A DNA stretch of 10,295 nucleotides from Candidatus Nomurabacteria bacterium (GCA_031287975.1 JAITSF010000023.1:1-10295), one strand, 5' to 3'. Shown: positions 1 to 5,957, numbered from the stretch's first letter. Numbers and translations are program-made. Notes: generated by a model from the sequence alone, not told the origin.

Positions 1-326
1 GGGCTGATGGTGGTAGGGTTTTGGTAGAGTAGGTCAGTGCTGCTTGATTTGATTAGGAGGCTGTAGCCTGGAGTGTTGGCGGCTATGACTAGGTTTTGGC
101 AGGTGGATTTGAAGACTCCAGTGGAGGTTGGGTCTAGGGCTATATTGACACTGGTAGCGTTGGAGGAGTCGCAGTTGGTAATGGATAGCACAATTACGGG
201 ATTGACGGAGAGGGAGAGATCAGAATTAGCGGTTTCGGCTTGGACGGAGGTGGGCGCTGAGGAAGATAGCAGCATGCCGACTGTCAATATCATTGCGAGC
301 GTTAATTTCTTTAATATTTTATACAT
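1..326 (-). CDS. Secreted/surface protein, N-terminal part (cut by the window edge)
   Basis: The frame is open from an ATG at 326 to the left edge (108 codons seen, C-terminus outside). The start is set by a strong Shine-Dalgarno AAGGGGG at 332-338, five bases upstream. Residues 1-30 form a textbook signal peptide: MYKILKK, a hydrophobic core (LTLAMILTVGMLL) and a likely cleavage after VQA. The mature part is Ser/Thr/Asn-rich, with alternating hydrophobics suggesting a beta-sandwich, two cysteines (about 52 and 76) that could pair, and a segment around NTPGYSLLIKSS. From memory, this 'SLSV-P-I-(I/L)SI...NTPGYSL' layout recurs at the N-terminus of large surface proteins in Saccharibacteria; that link is recollection, not a search. 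The protein is probably exported by Sec and anchored or adhesive through its missing C-terminal part. Its promoter and leader are at 327-530. The exact function is unknown. Confidence 0.85.
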   Translation of the reverse strand, partial: MYKILKKLTLAMILTVGMLLSSSAPTSVQAETANSDLSLSVNPVIVLSITNCDSSNATSVNIALDPTSTGVFKSTCQNLVIAANTPGYSLLIKSSSTDLLYQNPTTIS

Positions 327-349
327 TTTATCCCCCTTATTATTTACTT

Positions 350-367
350 GAAACTTGTATAAGTTTC
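350..367 (-). repeat. Perfect 7-bp hairpin next to the ribosome binding site
   Basis: GAAACTT (350-356) and AAGTTTC (361-367) are complementary around a 4-base loop. In the mRNA of the secreted protein the hairpin ends about 12 nt before the AAGGGGG ribosome binding site. It could affect translation initiation or mRNA stability. No T-tract follows in the mRNA direction, so it is not a terminator of that message. Confidence 0.55.
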
Positions 368-385
368 TTTTGCTTGGCGGCTATC

Positions 386-497
386 AAAAAGCGACCATAT
401 CTGTCGCTAAACGTTTCAACCAGTGGTTTCCCAGAGAGTTGCGATATGGTCGCAGGGTTCTCTAGGAATACTCAAAAATCCACTAGCAACGTTTAGC
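386..497 (-). promoter_or_regulatory. Structured leader RNA with candidate attenuator (riboswitch-like)
   Basis: Read on the minus strand from the predicted +1 at 497, this leader shows nested helices. P1 pairs 488-497 with 406-415 (10 bp) and continues 480-486 with 420-426 (7 bp, one G-U). P2 pairs 459-466 with 430-437 (8 bp, one G-U). P3 pairs 450-454 with 440-444 (5 bp). Directly after P1, GCGAC (407-403) and GTCGC (395-391) form a hairpin followed by five T (390-386), an intrinsic-terminator shape. The segment 453-443 is also perfectly complementary over 11 bp to 401-391. That pairing would open both P3 and the terminator stem, acting as an anti-terminator. These complementarities are read directly. 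The switching role and any ligand are inference, and I do not recognise a known riboswitch class. The terminator stem is short (5 bp), which is the weakest point. Confidence 0.5.
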
Positions 498-503
498 ATT
501 ATC

Positions 504-530
504 AGTATAACACAAAAATTGAAAGAGCAA
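504..530 (-). promoter_or_regulatory. Extended -10 promoter of the secreted-protein gene
   Basis: On the minus strand an extended -10, TGTTATACT, occupies 512-504, with a weak -35-like TTGCTC at 530-525 (15-bp spacer). The predicted +1 is the G at 497, which is the first base of leader helix P1, so promoter and RNA structure support each other. The leader to the ATG at 326 is about 171 nt. Confidence 0.6.
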
Positions 531-540
531 CATTTTTTTA

Positions 541-580
541 AACAAAACCTAAATACCGCCCCAAACCAGAGCGGTATTTA
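541..580 (-). terminator. Intrinsic terminator of the aquaporin gene
   Basis: TAAATACCGC (550-559) and GCGGTATTTA (571-580) form a perfect 10-bp stem with an 11-base loop. It begins 18 bases after the aquaporin stop codon on the minus strand and is followed by a T-rich run (GGTTTTGTTT). It separates the aquaporin transcript from the promoter at 504-530. Confidence 0.75.
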
Positions 581-597
581 GATGAAACAGCTAGGAG

Positions 598-1602
598 CTA
601 TTTTTTACAACAGCTGCTATCGCACTGTTTGCCGCAATCTTTGCCGTCGCAGGGGCAACTGTCGCCACAGCAACAGCTGTCTTTCAGCATATAGCGATAA
701 GCCGTTGAGCCGATGATTACGCCAGCGATAGTCGCTACAACATAAGCCACAATCGGCCACATCACATCGGCTACATCGCCGCCCCAACCGTGCGAGAACG
801 AACCTAACGCGCCAGCCACCGCCGGATTCAAAATTACCGCCGAGCCGCCGACTACTAGACCAGCGAACAATCCGAAGCCTAACGCCAGAGCCTTAACAAC
901 CGGTTTACTGCGCTTAAAGTACGCTACACCGACCCCCAAGCCAAAGATGATTGCGCCGATTAGCTCGGAGAAGAACACAGTCAAACCTTTGCCGGAAATG
1001 TTGTTATCGACAAATGTTTGGATGCCGATTCGCTCCGCCAACTGCGCCAAATCGCTAAAACCATTGGCTTGCGCAAATTGCGCCAATCCGCCAGCTTCAT
1101 CGATCATTTCTTGGGTAATACCTTGCTTGTTGATTAAGTTGTCGATAATCAAAGCCTCGCTGCCCGAGAAAATATCGACACCATTACTGGCGGCGAAGAT
1201 AGCCTTGAAAACCAAAAACGCCAACATTGCGCCAAAAACTTGAGCCACAATATACAGCAAAGTTTTCACACCACCGATTTTTCGGTTCGCCCACAGCGCA
1301 ATCGAAATCGCCGGATTAAAATGAGCGTGGCTGATAGCGCCAAACACAATTACCAACACAATCAACACCAACGAAATGCCGATAATGCCGTCCGTGCCGC
1401 TGGCAAACAGGGCAAAGAAAGCTCCGGTTAAGACAAAAGCGCCCAAAAACTCAGCGATCAAAGCGCCAGGTCGTGGCAATTTCGACTCAACCTCGACATT
1501 TTTTTCCGCGACTTTCGCCGCTACCGCTTTTTTTGGAGCGGTTTTTTTGGCGGGCGCTTTCTTCTTAGGCGCCGCCTTTGTAGTAGCCTTTTTTGTGGCC
1601 AT
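598..1602 (-). CDS. Aquaporin-family (MIP) channel with basic N-tail and Cys-rich C-tail
   Basis: Membrane channel of the major intrinsic protein family, for water or small uncharged solutes. The two signature half-helices are present: NPA at 96-98 (HFNPAIS) and 259-261 (ILNPAVA). Six membrane segments fit around 47-67, 72-91, 115-138, 208-228, 235-255 and 281-302. The protein is longer than usual (334 against about 230-280 residues) for three reasons: a tail of about 40 residues made mainly of Ala, Lys and Pro; a loop of about 65 residues between helices 3 and 4; and a C-terminal tail with nine cysteines in 26 residues (CCC, C-PC, DC, QC, CC), like a small metal-binding peptide. The residue after the second NPA is Val262, where classical aquaporins have the selectivity-filter Arg, so substrate is uncertain. 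ATG at 1602 follows an ideal AAGGAGGT at 1607-1614. The family call is firm; water versus other solute is not. Confidence 0.88.
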   Translation of the reverse strand: MATKKATTKAAPKKKAPAKKTAPKKAVAAKVAEKNVEVESKLPRPGALIAEFLGAFVLTGAFFALFASGTDGIIGISLVLIVLVIVFGAISHAHFNPAISIALWANRKIGGVKTLLYIVAQVFGAMLAFLVFKAIFAASNGVDIFSGSEALIIDNLINKQGITQEMIDEAGGLAQFAQANGFSDLAQLAERIGIQTFVDNNISGKGLTVFFSELIGAIIFGLGVGVAYFKRSKPVVKALALGFGLFAGLVVGGSAVILNPAVAGALGSFSHGWGGDVADVMWPIVAYVVATIAGVIIGSTAYRYMLKDSCCCGDSCPCDGKDCGKQCDSSCCKK

Positions 1603-1628
1603 TTATACCTCCTTTATTATATATAAAC

Positions 1629-1657
1629 ACTATATCACATTTTAATTTTGTGGTAAA
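1629..1657 (-). promoter_or_regulatory. Promoter of the aquaporin gene
   Basis: Minus-strand extended -10 TGATATAGT (1637-1629) with TTTACC as -35 (1657-1652) at a 17-bp spacing. The predicted +1 is 1622, giving a leader of about 20 nt that holds the AAGGAGGT ribosome binding site. Its -35 overlaps the -10 of the divergent gene at 1667, so the two promoters probably compete or are co-regulated. Confidence 0.6.
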
Positions 1658-1666
1658 CTTTTTTAC
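1651..1666 (+). promoter_or_regulatory. Extended -10 promoter giving a leaderless mRNA
   Basis: TGGTAAACT (1651-1659) is an extended -10. Counting seven bases from its last T puts +1 at 1666, within a base or two of the ATG at 1667. No purine-rich ribosome binding site lies upstream; the bases before the ATG are a T-run and AC. A leaderless transcript is the simplest reading. Confidence 0.5.
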
Positions 1667-1939
1667 ATGGGAATTATTGTCAACGACAAAAGCGGACGCA
1701 GCCAGCTCCAAGAACGGCTAGCGGCGGAATTGAAAGAAAAACTAGCTCGCGCCGGCAGCGACGAAGCCGATAAGTTGGCGGCAAATCTGCAAAAAACTCC
1801 AGACATGGTCAGCGAAAGTGCCTATGTCAAAGATTTTCAAAAAAAGCCCGCCGGCGAGAACGGCCGTGTGGCAGCGATAATAATTGCGGCAGTCGCAGTA
1901 CTAGCCATATTCGGGTTGGTATTGACATTGTCGCTTTAG
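1667..1939 (+). CDS. Small tail-anchored membrane protein, unknown function
   Basis: Ninety residues, not recognised as a named family. Residues 1-65 are hydrophilic and rich in Lys, Glu, Ala and Leu, with helix-forming runs (QLQERLAAELKEKLARAG and SDEADKLAANLQK). Residues 68-88 (VAAIIIAAVAVLAIFGLVLTL) form one hydrophobic helix ending two residues from the C-terminus, so the protein is probably tail-anchored with its N-terminal part in the cytoplasm. Codon use (GCG, GCC, CTA) resembles neighbouring genes, and the absence of a competing frame supports coding. There is no ribosome binding site; the ATG coincides with the predicted transcript start. The TTGACA of the next promoter lies inside its last codons, and no terminator separates it from the gene at 2151, so some read-through is likely. 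It could be a scaffold or a regulator of a membrane enzyme, but nothing in the sequence decides this. Confidence 0.75.
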   Translation: MGIIVNDKSGRSQLQERLAAELKEKLARAGSDEADKLAANLQKTPDMVSESAYVKDFQKKPAGENGRVAAIIIAAVAVLAIFGLVLTLSL

Positions 1940-1950
1940 TGTACTACAAT
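1922..1950 (+). promoter_or_regulatory. Near-consensus housekeeping promoter
   Basis: TTGACA (1922-1927), a 17-bp spacer and TACAAT (1945-1950): a perfect -35 and a -10 with one mismatch, the best promoter in the window. The -35 sits inside the final codons of the preceding small gene. The predicted +1 is G1957, so the gene at 2151 has a leader of about 194 nt. Confidence 0.75.
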
Positions 1951-1956
1951 AAGGTG

Positions 1957-2150
1957 GCAGATATTTAGGTATCTGCTAGAAGGAGGTTAGCGAAGCGGGG
2001 CCGGCTTTGGTTTAGTTTTGCTAATCTTAGTTTTTTAAAAACTTTAGTGATTGTTTGGTGGTGGCGAACAGCATGGAGCTAATTATTTAGCGCTGAGCTG
2101 TTCGTCACCGGTCTGCGGCGAACCTATTATTGTTTTGAAAGGAGAAGAAT
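1957..2150 (+). promoter_or_regulatory. Long structured 5' leader of the 625-residue membrane protein gene
   Basis: No ORF fits here. From the predicted +1 there is first a 7-bp hairpin, GCAGATA/TATCTGC (1957-1963 with 1970-1976). Next comes GGTTAGC/GCTAATC pairing (about 1985-1991 with 2020-2026) enclosing a GC-rich patch. The largest element is a 13-bp helix, 2060-2072 with 2097-2109 (one G-U), capped through an internal loop by GCTAA/TTAGC (2078-2082 with 2087-2091). GTTCG at 2100-2104 can pair instead with a second CGAAC copy at 2119-2123, so two folds compete. No T-tract follows the large helix, so control of translation or stability is likelier than termination. The ribosome binding site AAAGGAG is at 2138-2144. 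No known riboswitch class is recognised. Confidence 0.45.
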
Positions 2151-4028
2151 ATGAGTTTTTTTAATTTTTTCAAAAAGAGAAGGTCTCCGCACGACAACAG
2201 AGAAGGAACTATGCGTGTCAATAAGGTATTGCTTGGAATAGCAGTCTTTTTCTTGTTTTTAGGCTGGTTGTTCTTTTACTGGCTCACATGTCTGCCAGTG
2301 ACGCTTGATTCCAATGCATCAATTTGGTGCTACGGGTCTACTCTGGCGATAGTTGTTGGCTTGTTGCTCGCAGCCTTTCAAAAAGACAGCGATGATTGGG
2401 ACACAGGATTCTTCGCTGAATATGGCAAAGGCTTTATACCTCTGGCTGTGTTTTTGGTCGGGTATATTGTGATTGGATTTTTCATTTCCAGTCCAATGCT
2501 CCATGCCAGCGCCTATGCTCAGCGAATATCCATTAGCCAAGTGACGGAATTCAAAGAATCGGATTTACCGGTCTTTGATCCGGAGCAGCTGCCGTGGGTC
2601 AGCGAGGAACAGGCTCAGGTGCTTGGCGACAAGAAACTGGGCGAGCTTGGTTCGATCGGCAGCTCGACCCACATGGGCGAGTATGTCCGGCAAGAGGTCA
2701 ACGGCGAATTATTTTATGTTTCGCCAATTTTGTGGGACGGGTTTTTTGAGTACAACTCTGATCCGTCCGGCACGCCGGGTTATGTTATGGTCAGCATGAC
2801 TAACGACTCAGATGTGCGGTTGATTGACGAGCTGGATGGCCAGCCGATTAAATTGCGCTACCAGCCGAGAGCGGCGTGGGGCGACAAGTTGGCTCGACAT
2901 ACCCGAGACGCATATCCGACATTGGCGATTGCCGAATGGAAATTCGAGGTTGACGAGGAGTTGCGCCCATATTGGGTTGGCTCATATATCGAAAAAACCA
3001 TCGGTCTCGCTGCGCCGGATGTCAGAGGGGCGCTAATCGTTGATGCCCAGACTGGCGAGATTGGCAAGTACGGTCTTGAGGAAATCCCAGACTGGGTGGA
3101 CCGAATCCAGCCAACGTCTTATATCGAGGACCAAATAAATTGGTGGGGACACTACAGCGGCGGTTTTTGGAACACGTGGTTCGGTAAGAGCAATTTAACC
3201 GAATTGACCGCTGGAAATACCATGGTCTTCAAAGACGGCGACTGCTATTTGTTCAGCGGTTTAACTGCCGCTGGCGGCACTGACGCTTCGACTGTCGGTT
3301 TTGTTCTGACCGACTACCGTACCAAAGAAACGGTGTATTACCACCGTACTGGTGCGACAGAAGAAGCGGCGATGACCTCAGCGATGGGCGATGACCGAGT
3401 CCGACCGTCAGGTTATGTAGCGGAATTTCCGATTCCGGTTATGATCGAGGGGCAGCCGACTTACTTTTTCGGGTTGCGCGATCCGGACTCGAACGTCAAT
3501 AAGGCGTTTGGGCTGGTTAATATCGAGCAGCACCAAATTGTCGGAATCGGTTCGACCATCAACGGAGCCAAAACCGACTACTTGACACGACTGCGTTCGT
3601 ACAAAGGCGGCGCTTTAAGCACGCCGACGGTGGGCTTGGTAGATGTCGAGGGTGTTGTACTAAGGATCGGCAGCTATGCAGATGGCGGCAACACTTTTTA
3701 TAAGTTTGTTGTCGATTCTGCGGCGGATAAAATTCTGCTAGCGGACACATCGCTAGCAGAAATTTCAATCACTAAAGAGGGCGACAAAGTAAAAGTGCGC
3801 GTCGTGAAAACTGACGAAAGCACTTGGTCCGTCTTCTCGTTTGACAACTTAGAGTTTACTCAAGAGTTGTCCGAGTTAGAAGAGGCGGTCTCGCAGACCG
3901 AAGTCGAGCAAAAGCTTGATGAGATCGCCGAGGACCCAAATGTCGCCAGTGGAGAGGAATTTAAGGAGTGGTTCAATGAGCTAACTCCGGAGCAGCAGGA
4001 CGAGTTCTTAAAGAGTCTTGAAGGCTAG
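2151..4028 (+). CDS. Large membrane protein with extracytoplasmic domain, family not recognised
   Basis: A 625-residue protein. ATG at 2151 follows AAAGGAG with a 6-base spacer. Residues 1-25 are basic (FKKRR), so the N-terminus is likely cytoplasmic. Three membrane segments lie near 26-46, 58-75 and 95-114, with an acidic cytoplasmic loop between the second and third. The remaining roughly 510 residues should then lie outside the membrane. This part is rich in Trp, Tyr and Phe (for example INWWGHYSGGFWNTWFG). It contains a stretch near 293-322 (ALIVDAQTGEIGKYGLEEIP) resembling the strand-turn core of PepSY-like modules, and a beta-rich stretch near 490-565 that may be an OB-like barrel (VEGVVLRIGSY...GDKVKVRVV). 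The last 60 residues are strongly acidic and helical. These domain impressions are inference from pattern only. It is a single-gene unit with its own strong promoter, a structured leader and a strong terminator. An envelope role is likely; the specific function is unknown. Confidence 0.85.
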   Translation: MSFFNFFKKRRSPHDNREGTMRVNKVLLGIAVFFLFLGWLFFYWLTCLPVTLDSNASIWCYGSTLAIVVGLLLAAFQKDSDDWDTGFFAEYGKGFIPLAVFLVGYIVIGFFISSPMLHASAYAQRISISQVTEFKESDLPVFDPEQLPWVSEEQAQVLGDKKLGELGSIGSSTHMGEYVRQEVNGELFYVSPILWDGFFEYNSDPSGTPGYVMVSMTNDSDVRLIDELDGQPIKLRYQPRAAWGDKLARHTRDAYPTLAIAEWKFEVDEELRPYWVGSYIEKTIGLAAPDVRGALIVDAQTGEIGKYGLEEIPDWVDRIQPTSYIEDQINWWGHYSGGFWNTWFGKSNLTELTAGNTMVFKDGDCYLFSGLTAAGGTDASTVGFVLTDYRTKETVYYHRTGATEEAAMTSAMGDDRVRPSGYVAEFPIPVMIEGQPTYFFGLRDPDSNVNKAFGLVNIEQHQIVGIGSTINGAKTDYLTRLRSYKGGALSTPTVGLVDVEGVVLRIGSYADGGNTFYKFVVDSAADKILLADTSLAEISITKEGDKVKVRVVKTDESTWSVFSFDNLEFTQELSELEEAVSQTEVEQKLDEIAEDPNVASGEEFKEWFNELTPEQQDEFLKSLEG

Positions 4029-4040
4029 ATTCCTTTCCTA

Positions 4041-4080
4041 AGCCCCGAGAAGAGACTATCTTTTCTCGGGGCTCTTCTTT
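4041..4080 (+). terminator. Strong intrinsic terminator
   Basis: AGCCCCGAGAA (4041-4051) pairs with TTCTCGGGGCT (4063-4073) over 11 perfect bp, and the stem can extend inward to a 3-base loop. A T-rich run (CTTCTTTT) follows at 4074-4081. It starts 12 bases after the stop of the 2151 gene. The convergent rarA stop codon lies in the T-run. On the minus strand no T-tract follows the stem, so termination of rarA here is less certain. Confidence 0.88.
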
Positions 4081-5246
4081 TATGTTTGGTTTAGATAGTT
4101 TGAAACATCTTCCGGCAGGTACGGCTTTTCGTGTTTGAAACCGGCTTCCCATTTTTGGCCTTTGCCAAAACCGAGTTGTTTCATAAGTTTGGTCGGGGCG
4201 TTGCGGACGTGAATCGGCACTGGGGAATTTGGGAAAGCGCGGGCTAACTTTTGCGAGGCGTACCAATTGTCGGTGGTCTCACGCGACTTTTTGGAGCGAG
4301 CCAGCGCCGTTACAACATGCGCCAAAATCAGCCCGCTTTCCGGCATACCGATACGTTCAATAGCTTGGAAAGCGCCAAGAGCCAGCCCCAGCGCGCCGTT
4401 GCCAGCCAGTCCGATGTCTTCGCTGGCAAAAATAATCATTCGTCGTGCCACAAACTTCGGATCTTCGCCAGCTTCCAGCATTCGTGCCATGTAAAACAGG
4501 GCAGCTTGGTCGTCGCCAGCGCGCATCGACTTAATAAAGGCGCTGATGTTGTCGTAGTGGGCGTCGCCTTTTTTGTCGTAAGCCGGCAGCTTTTTACCGG
4601 CGGCTTGCTCGATGGTGTTTCTGGTAATTTTCACGCCCAAATTCAGCGCTACTTCCAAAGTCCCCAGCGCTACCCGCGCATCGCCAGCCGAAATTTCCGC
4701 TAAATAATCAATAACTTCCGGCGTGATTTTCCGGCTGGCTTTGAGTTTTTTTAAAGCGGTTTTAATAATCACAATCAACGATTGTTTGTCGAGCGGCTCC
4801 AACACCACCACCCGCGAGCGCGAAATCAGCGGGCTAATCACTTCAAAAGATGGATTTTCAGTGGTAGCGCCGAGTAGAGCTATCAGCCCAGATTCAACAT
4901 GCGGCAGGAAAGCGTCCTGTTGAGCTTTATTAAAACGATGAATTTCGTCAACAAACAAAATAGTTTTTATATTCAAATTCCAATTTTGGCGAGCGTGTTC
5001 AACAATCCGCTCGATATCTTTCTTGCCGCTAGTAACCGCCGACAGCTCGATAAAATCGGCTTTCATTCCGGCGGCGATAATCCGCGCCAAAGTTGTCTTG
5101 CCAGTCCCCGGCGGCCCCCAAAAAATCAAACTAACCGGCTCGCCGCTGGCCACAATTTGTTTCAACATCGGCAAAACCTTGTCCTGACCGACCACTTCGT
5201 TCAGACTTTTTGGTCGCATAACCTCCGCTAATGGAACTTTATTCAT
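4080..5246 (-). CDS. rarA: Replication-associated recombination protein A (RarA/MgsA), AAA+ ATPase
   Basis: RarA is a cytoplasmic AAA+ ATPase related to clamp loaders that acts at stalled replication forks. The 388 residues show the expected order: the RP-S-L-EVVGQ motif near 11-21, Walker A GPPGTGKT at 44-51, Walker [11 protein letters not shown] at 96-105, sensor 1 GATTENPSF at 126-134, and an arginine-finger context ISRSR at 141-145. The C-terminal part has the family's tetramerisation region ([13 protein letters not shown] and [19 protein letters not shown]). It is shorter than E. coli RarA (about 447), mainly because the C-terminal end is brief ([15 protein letters not shown]). ATG at 5246 has no ribosome binding site and coincides with the predicted transcript start of an extended -10 at 5253-5261. 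It follows ndk by 19 bases on the same strand, so it may also be read from the ndk promoter. Confidence 0.93.
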   Translation of the reverse strand: MNKVPLAEVMRPKSLNEVVGQDKVLPMLKQIVASGEPVSLIFWGPPGTGKTTLARIIAAGMKADFIELSAVTSGKKDIERIVEHARQNWNLNIKTILFVDEIHRFNKAQQDAFLPHVESGLIALLGATTENPSFEVISPLISRSRVVVLEPLDKQSLIVIIKTALKKLKASRKITPEVIDYLAEISAGDARVALGTLEVALNLGVKITRNTIEQAAGKKLPAYDKKGDAHYDNISAFIKSMRAGDDQAALFYMARMLEAGEDPKFVARRMIIFASEDIGLAGNGALGLALGAFQAIERIGMPESGLILAHVVTALARSKKSRETTDNWYASQKLARAFPNSPVPIHVRNAPTKLMKQLGFGKGQKWEAGFKHEKPYLPEDVSNYLNQT

Positions 5247-5252
5247 TGACTA

Positions 5253-5261
5253 ATTGTAGCA
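5253..5261 (-). promoter_or_regulatory. Extended -10 promoter placing +1 at the rarA start codon
   Basis: Minus-strand TGCTACAAT (5261-5253) sits in the 19-base gap after ndk. Seven bases from the last T gives +1 at 5246, exactly the A of the rarA ATG. No -35 consensus lies upstream (CAACAA at 5281-5276). No Shine-Dalgarno lies between the -10 and the ATG. Confidence 0.5.
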
Positions 5262-5265
5262 TAAA

Positions 5266-5919
5266 TTAGTAATGTTTGTTGTACATCACTTCGTCGCCGG
5301 CGAGGGAATAATCGTGGATTTTTTCGCCGGCGAACCATAATTTTATTTCGTTTTCGGCTTCGGCGGCGTTTTCGCTGGCGTGGAAAATATTATGAATCGC
5401 CCGCTTTTCAACATTAGCCACTGCTGGCGTATCAACACTAAAATCGCCGCGAATTGTCCCCATTTCCGCCTGGCTGGGAATGGTACTGCCAGCCAACTTT
5501 CGCACCATATCAATCGCCTGTACACCCTCGACCACCATCGCTACACACGGTCCGGATTGCATATATTCAATTAAACTTTTTACCACCATATCGCCCAGTT
5601 CGCGTCGGTCGTCGGTGCCGTAAGTTTCCACTACATCGAGATTTAGACCCTCCAGCGCCGAAATACCTTTGTCGCCGAGGCGCTTTACCCAAGCTTCGTC
5701 GCTGGCGGGGTAATGTTTTTTAATAATCTCCTGATTCGGCACCAACATTTTCATCGCCACAATCCGCAGTCCTGATTTCTCAATCCGCCGCAAAATCTCG
5801 CCAACCAAACCGCGCATCACACCGTCTGGTTTAACCATACAAAAAGTCCGTTGATGTTTAATATTAAAAACCGACTTTGCCAGCCGTGAGTCGTAAACTT
5901 GCTTATTATTCTTTGCCAT
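5266..5919 (-). CDS. ndk: Nucleoside diphosphate kinase, long variant with insertions
   Basis: Ndk transfers the gamma phosphate between nucleoside triphosphates and diphosphates through a phosphohistidine, keeping the (d)NTP pools balanced in the cytoplasm. Visible family landmarks are RTFCMVKPDGV at 24-34 (phosphate-binding Lys30), GTIRGDF at 154-160, and the catalytic histidine His180 in NIFHASEN. The protein has 217 residues against the usual 130-150. The excess lies in an N-terminal extension of about 22 residues, an insertion of about 38 residues at roughly 71-109 (between the helix ending KKHY and the MQSGP motif), a further insertion of about 10 residues before the catalytic His, and a C-terminal tail of about 18. 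All core residues I can check are intact, so it should be active. ATG at 5919 follows AAAAGGAGG with a leader of only about 12 nt. It is divergent from ackA and upstream of rarA. Confidence 0.92.
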   Translation of the reverse strand: MAKNNKQVYDSRLAKSVFNIKHQRTFCMVKPDGVMRGLVGEILRRIEKSGLRIVAMKMLVPNQEIIKKHYPASDEAWVKRLGDKGISALEGLNLDVVETYGTDDRRELGDMVVKSLIEYMQSGPCVAMVVEGVQAIDMVRKLAGSTIPSQAEMGTIRGDFSVDTPAVANVEKRAIHNIFHASENAAEAENEIKLWFAGEKIHDYSLAGDEVMYNKHY

Positions 5920-5937
5920 TGAACCTCCTTTTGTAAC

Positions 5938-5957
5938 ATTCTAGCATATGCTACAAT
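5938..5957. promoter_or_regulatory. Symmetric divergent promoter for ndk and ackA
   Basis: A 12-bp perfect palindrome TAGCATATGCTA (5942-5953), extended by ATT and AAT on the two sides, creates two overlapping extended -10 elements: TGCTACAAT on plus (5949-5957) and TGCTAGAAT on minus (5946-5938). Predicted starts are near 5964 for ackA and 5931 for ndk, giving leaders of 12-14 nt that hold just the ribosome binding sites. Neither side has a good -35. Confidence 0.6.

Noticed and set aside
73..351. Plus-strand frame of 92 codons at the left edge
   Set aside because: It is antisense to the signal-peptide gene at 1-326, has no ribosome binding site, and its composition is the complement of that gene.
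293..496. Plus-strand frame of 67 codons over the leader region
   Set aside because: It runs through the inverted repeats of the structured leader, has no ribosome binding site, and its hydrophobic start is low-complexity AT-rich DNA.
1980..1990. Ribosome-binding-like AAGGAGG in the leader as evidence for an upstream peptide
   Set aside because: No start codon lies at a suitable distance, and the first TTG downstream meets a stop after two codons.
2028..2048. A/T-rich inverted repeat AGTTTTT/AAAAACT as an intrinsic terminator
   Set aside because: The stem is AT-only with almost no loop and is not followed by a T-tract.
4251..4703. Plus-strand frame of 150 codons opposite rarA
   Set aside because: rarA on the other strand carries all family motifs across this stretch, so this is a shadow frame.
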